In this document: positions 63,086-64,000 of the stretch, in pieces
Position numbering within the stretch: position 1 is the first letter of the stretch
Layout of the letters: each line of letters begins with the position of its first letter
Source: Prosthecobacter sp.
GTDB taxonomy: Bacteria; Verrucomicrobiota; Verrucomicrobiia; Verrucomicrobiales; Verrucomicrobiaceae
Assembly: GCF_034366625.1 (NCBI RefSeq)
Contig: NZ_JAXMIH010000028.1
Span: 172,096 to 236,095 of the forward strand
Direction: 5' to 3'
DNA: 64,000 bases
Program-made: the position numbers and the translations under genes
The notes under the pieces: model-generated
What the model was told of the DNA's origin: nothing
What the model saw: only the letters and a program-made list of their open reading frames with translations
Database searches by the model: none

Positions 63086-63596
63086 CACCCCCTTCAAGTT
63101 TTGCAGCAACTGCGGTGCTGGTGATCTGCATGCCGTGAACGAACGCGAGTTCCGCTGCCCGGCCTGCGGCTTCCGCCAGTTCATCACACCCATCGCCGCC
63201 GCAGTGGCGCTCATCCTCGACGCGCAGGATCGCGTGCTCATCATCCGCCGCGCGCATGAGCCCGGCCTCGGAAAACTCGGCCTGCCCGGCGGCGTGATCG
63301 AACCCGAAGAAACTGGCGAGATGGCCGCCGCCCGCGAAACCCACGAGGAAGTCGGCCTCGACCTGCCCGCTTCTGCGTTCACGTATTTCCTCGCGCTGAA
63401 CAACCGTTATGCGTTTCAGGGCTATGTGTGGCCCACGCTCGATCTGTTCTTCGTCGCCCGTGTGCCAGACTTCAGCAGCGTGGTGATCCAGCCCTCCGAA
63501 GTCATGGAGTTCATGCTCTGCGAATTGGATTCAGTGCCGCTCGCTGACTTCGCGTTTGAATCGAATGCCGAGGCGGTCAGGCGGTTGAGAACTTGA
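63078..63596 (+). CDS. Nudix hydrolase with zinc ribbon (NudC-like)
   Basis: The 172-residue protein has an N-terminal zinc ribbon (FCSNCGAGDLHAV, FRCPACGFRQF) and the Nudix box GGVIEPEETGEMAAARETHE, continuing EVGLDL, a full match to Gx5Ex7REUxEExGU. The family cleaves nucleoside diphosphates linked to another group, for example NADH or capped RNA ends. It lacks the long N-terminal domain of E. coli NudC. It overlaps the small membrane gene before it. Confidence 0.9.
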   Translation: MADTPFKFCSNCGAGDLHAVNEREFRCPACGFRQFITPIAAAVALILDAQDRVLIIRRAHEPGLGKLGLPGGVIEPEETGEMAAARETHEEVGLDLPASAFTYFLALNNRYAFQGYVWPTLDLFFVARVPDFSSVVIQPSEVMEFMLCELDSVPLADFAFESNAEAVRRLRT

Positions 63597-63637
63597 GAAA
63601 ACGAAAGGTTACAAAAACACGTGCCATCTATCGCCCA

Positions 63638-63859
63638 ATGACTGAAAGGTGTCCTTATTCTGTTGGAGACGTCGTTCGCTTCACGCCGAGTGAGAGAACA
63701 CAAGGGCTTTACCAGGCTATTGAACGCTTTGGATTAGAGGTCGGCGCCGAAGCGAGAATTCGTGAAGTCCGAGACGACGTCTTCCTATATTTTAACGGTA
63801 CGGCTGGAGGATGGCCGTGGAACGAGTTTACTCTCGTGAAGAGGCATTCGGAGGAGTAA
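63638..63859 (+). CDS. Small hypothetical protein, lower GC
   Basis: The 73-residue protein starts at MTERCPYSVGDVVRFTPSER. Pieces GLEVGAEARIREVRDDVFLY and GGWPWNEFTLVKR suggest a small beta-barrel (SH3-like) fold, as in short regulatory or RNA-binding proteins. The codon use and GC differ from the genes around it, which hints at transfer. I do not recognise it. Interleaved inverted repeats follow. Confidence 0.55.
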   Translation: MTERCPYSVGDVVRFTPSERTQGLYQAIERFGLEVGAEARIREVRDDVFLYFNGTAGGWPWNEFTLVKRHSEE

Positions 63860-63866
63860 CAAAATT

Positions 63867-63927
63867 GGTCACGCCGCCATCGGCGCGTCAAACGGGCAAC
63901 GCCCAGCCGCGTGACCTCTTGACGCGC
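63867..63927. repeat. Interleaved inverted repeats
   Basis: GGTCACGC (63867-63874) pairs with GCGTGACC (63909-63916), and GCGCGTCAA (63883-63891) with TTGACGCGC (63919-63927). The two stems overlap, so only one can form at a time or they make a pseudoknot. Confidence 0.6.
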
Positions 63928-63934
63928 TTTGAAG

Positions 63935-63996
63935 GGAGCGCGGGCACTCCTGCCCGCTGTGTGGAAAGAAGAAGCGGAGAAGAGTCTCCGCGCTCC
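63935..63996. repeat. Nested palindromic repeat at window end
   Basis: Outer arms GGAGCGCGG (63935-63943) and CCGCGCTCC (63988-63996) enclose two smaller hairpins, GGGCActccTGCCC and GCGGAGAagagTCTCCGC. The build is like a dispersed intergenic palindromic unit; the window holds only this copy. Confidence 0.65.
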
Positions 63997-64000
63997 TCTC

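Overview
The window looks like chromosome from a Verrucomicrobiota bacterium, probably Verrucomicrobiaceae or Prosthecobacter-like. The evidence is high GC, a planctomycete-type cytochrome c/DUF1549/DUF1553 protein, a DUF1080 protein, a PEP-CTERM-tagged protease, many Tat- or Sec-exported proteins of unknown function, and a complete ftsQ-ftsA-ftsZ block. This is inference from gene content; there is no rRNA or tRNA gene in the window. About 50 protein genes are supported. Several large antisense reading frames are shadows caused by the high GC.

Layout. 1-3.7 kb (minus): a PSCyt1/DUF1549/DUF1553 protein cut by the window edge and a Tat-exported M19 dipeptidase relative. 3.7-9.8 kb (plus): a tight six-gene cluster of unknown function (exported coiled-coil protein, exported TPR/coiled-coil protein, membrane TPR protein with an FGE-like domain, three small proteins). 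9.9-15.5 kb (minus): TPR protein, ftsZ, ftsA, ftsQ, DUF1080. 15.6-18 kb: a TrhO-RluA fusion followed by a small foreign-looking gene with integron-cassette-like boundaries, then a displaced copy of the RluA tail. 18-26.3 kb (plus): AGE-family epimerase, two PilT-type ATPases, an OFA-type MFS transporter with its tiny partner, two LolC/E-type permeases. 26.4-29.7 kb: a second cassette-like membrane gene, a DUF3592 protein, a YwaF-type membrane protein. 29.8-37.9 kb: speA, aat, an exported HEAT-like protein, pgsA, der, a MetE-core protein, a heme lipoprotein. 38-47.4 kb: ECF sigma/anti-sigma pair, mpl, an ankyrin-YkuD transpeptidase, a PEP-CTERM protease, a PIN/TRAM protein, recG.

47.5-48.8 kb is a damaged IS3-family element carrying small palindromic insertions. 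49-55.5 kb holds a Ser/Thr kinase, a glycosyltransferase with a histone-H1-like lysine-rich N-terminal tail, a polysaccharide pyruvyl transferase, a convergent GT9-like gene and a Gfo/Idh/MocA oxidoreductase; it resembles a small surface-glycan locus. 55.5-60.5 kb is a TonB system: an outer-membrane receptor divergent from tonB-exbB-exbD plus a coiled-coil protein, with paired Fur-like operators between. 60.5-64 kb has an MFS transporter, an FHA-adenylate cyclase protein, a small membrane protein, a Nudix hydrolase, and a small lower-GC gene followed by palindromic repeats.

Most interesting for follow-up: the cassette-like gene with the displaced RluA tail, the histone-tailed glycosyltransferase, and the 3.7-9.8 kb export cluster built around a probably non-catalytic FGE fold. 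No CRISPR array, phage or restriction system was found.
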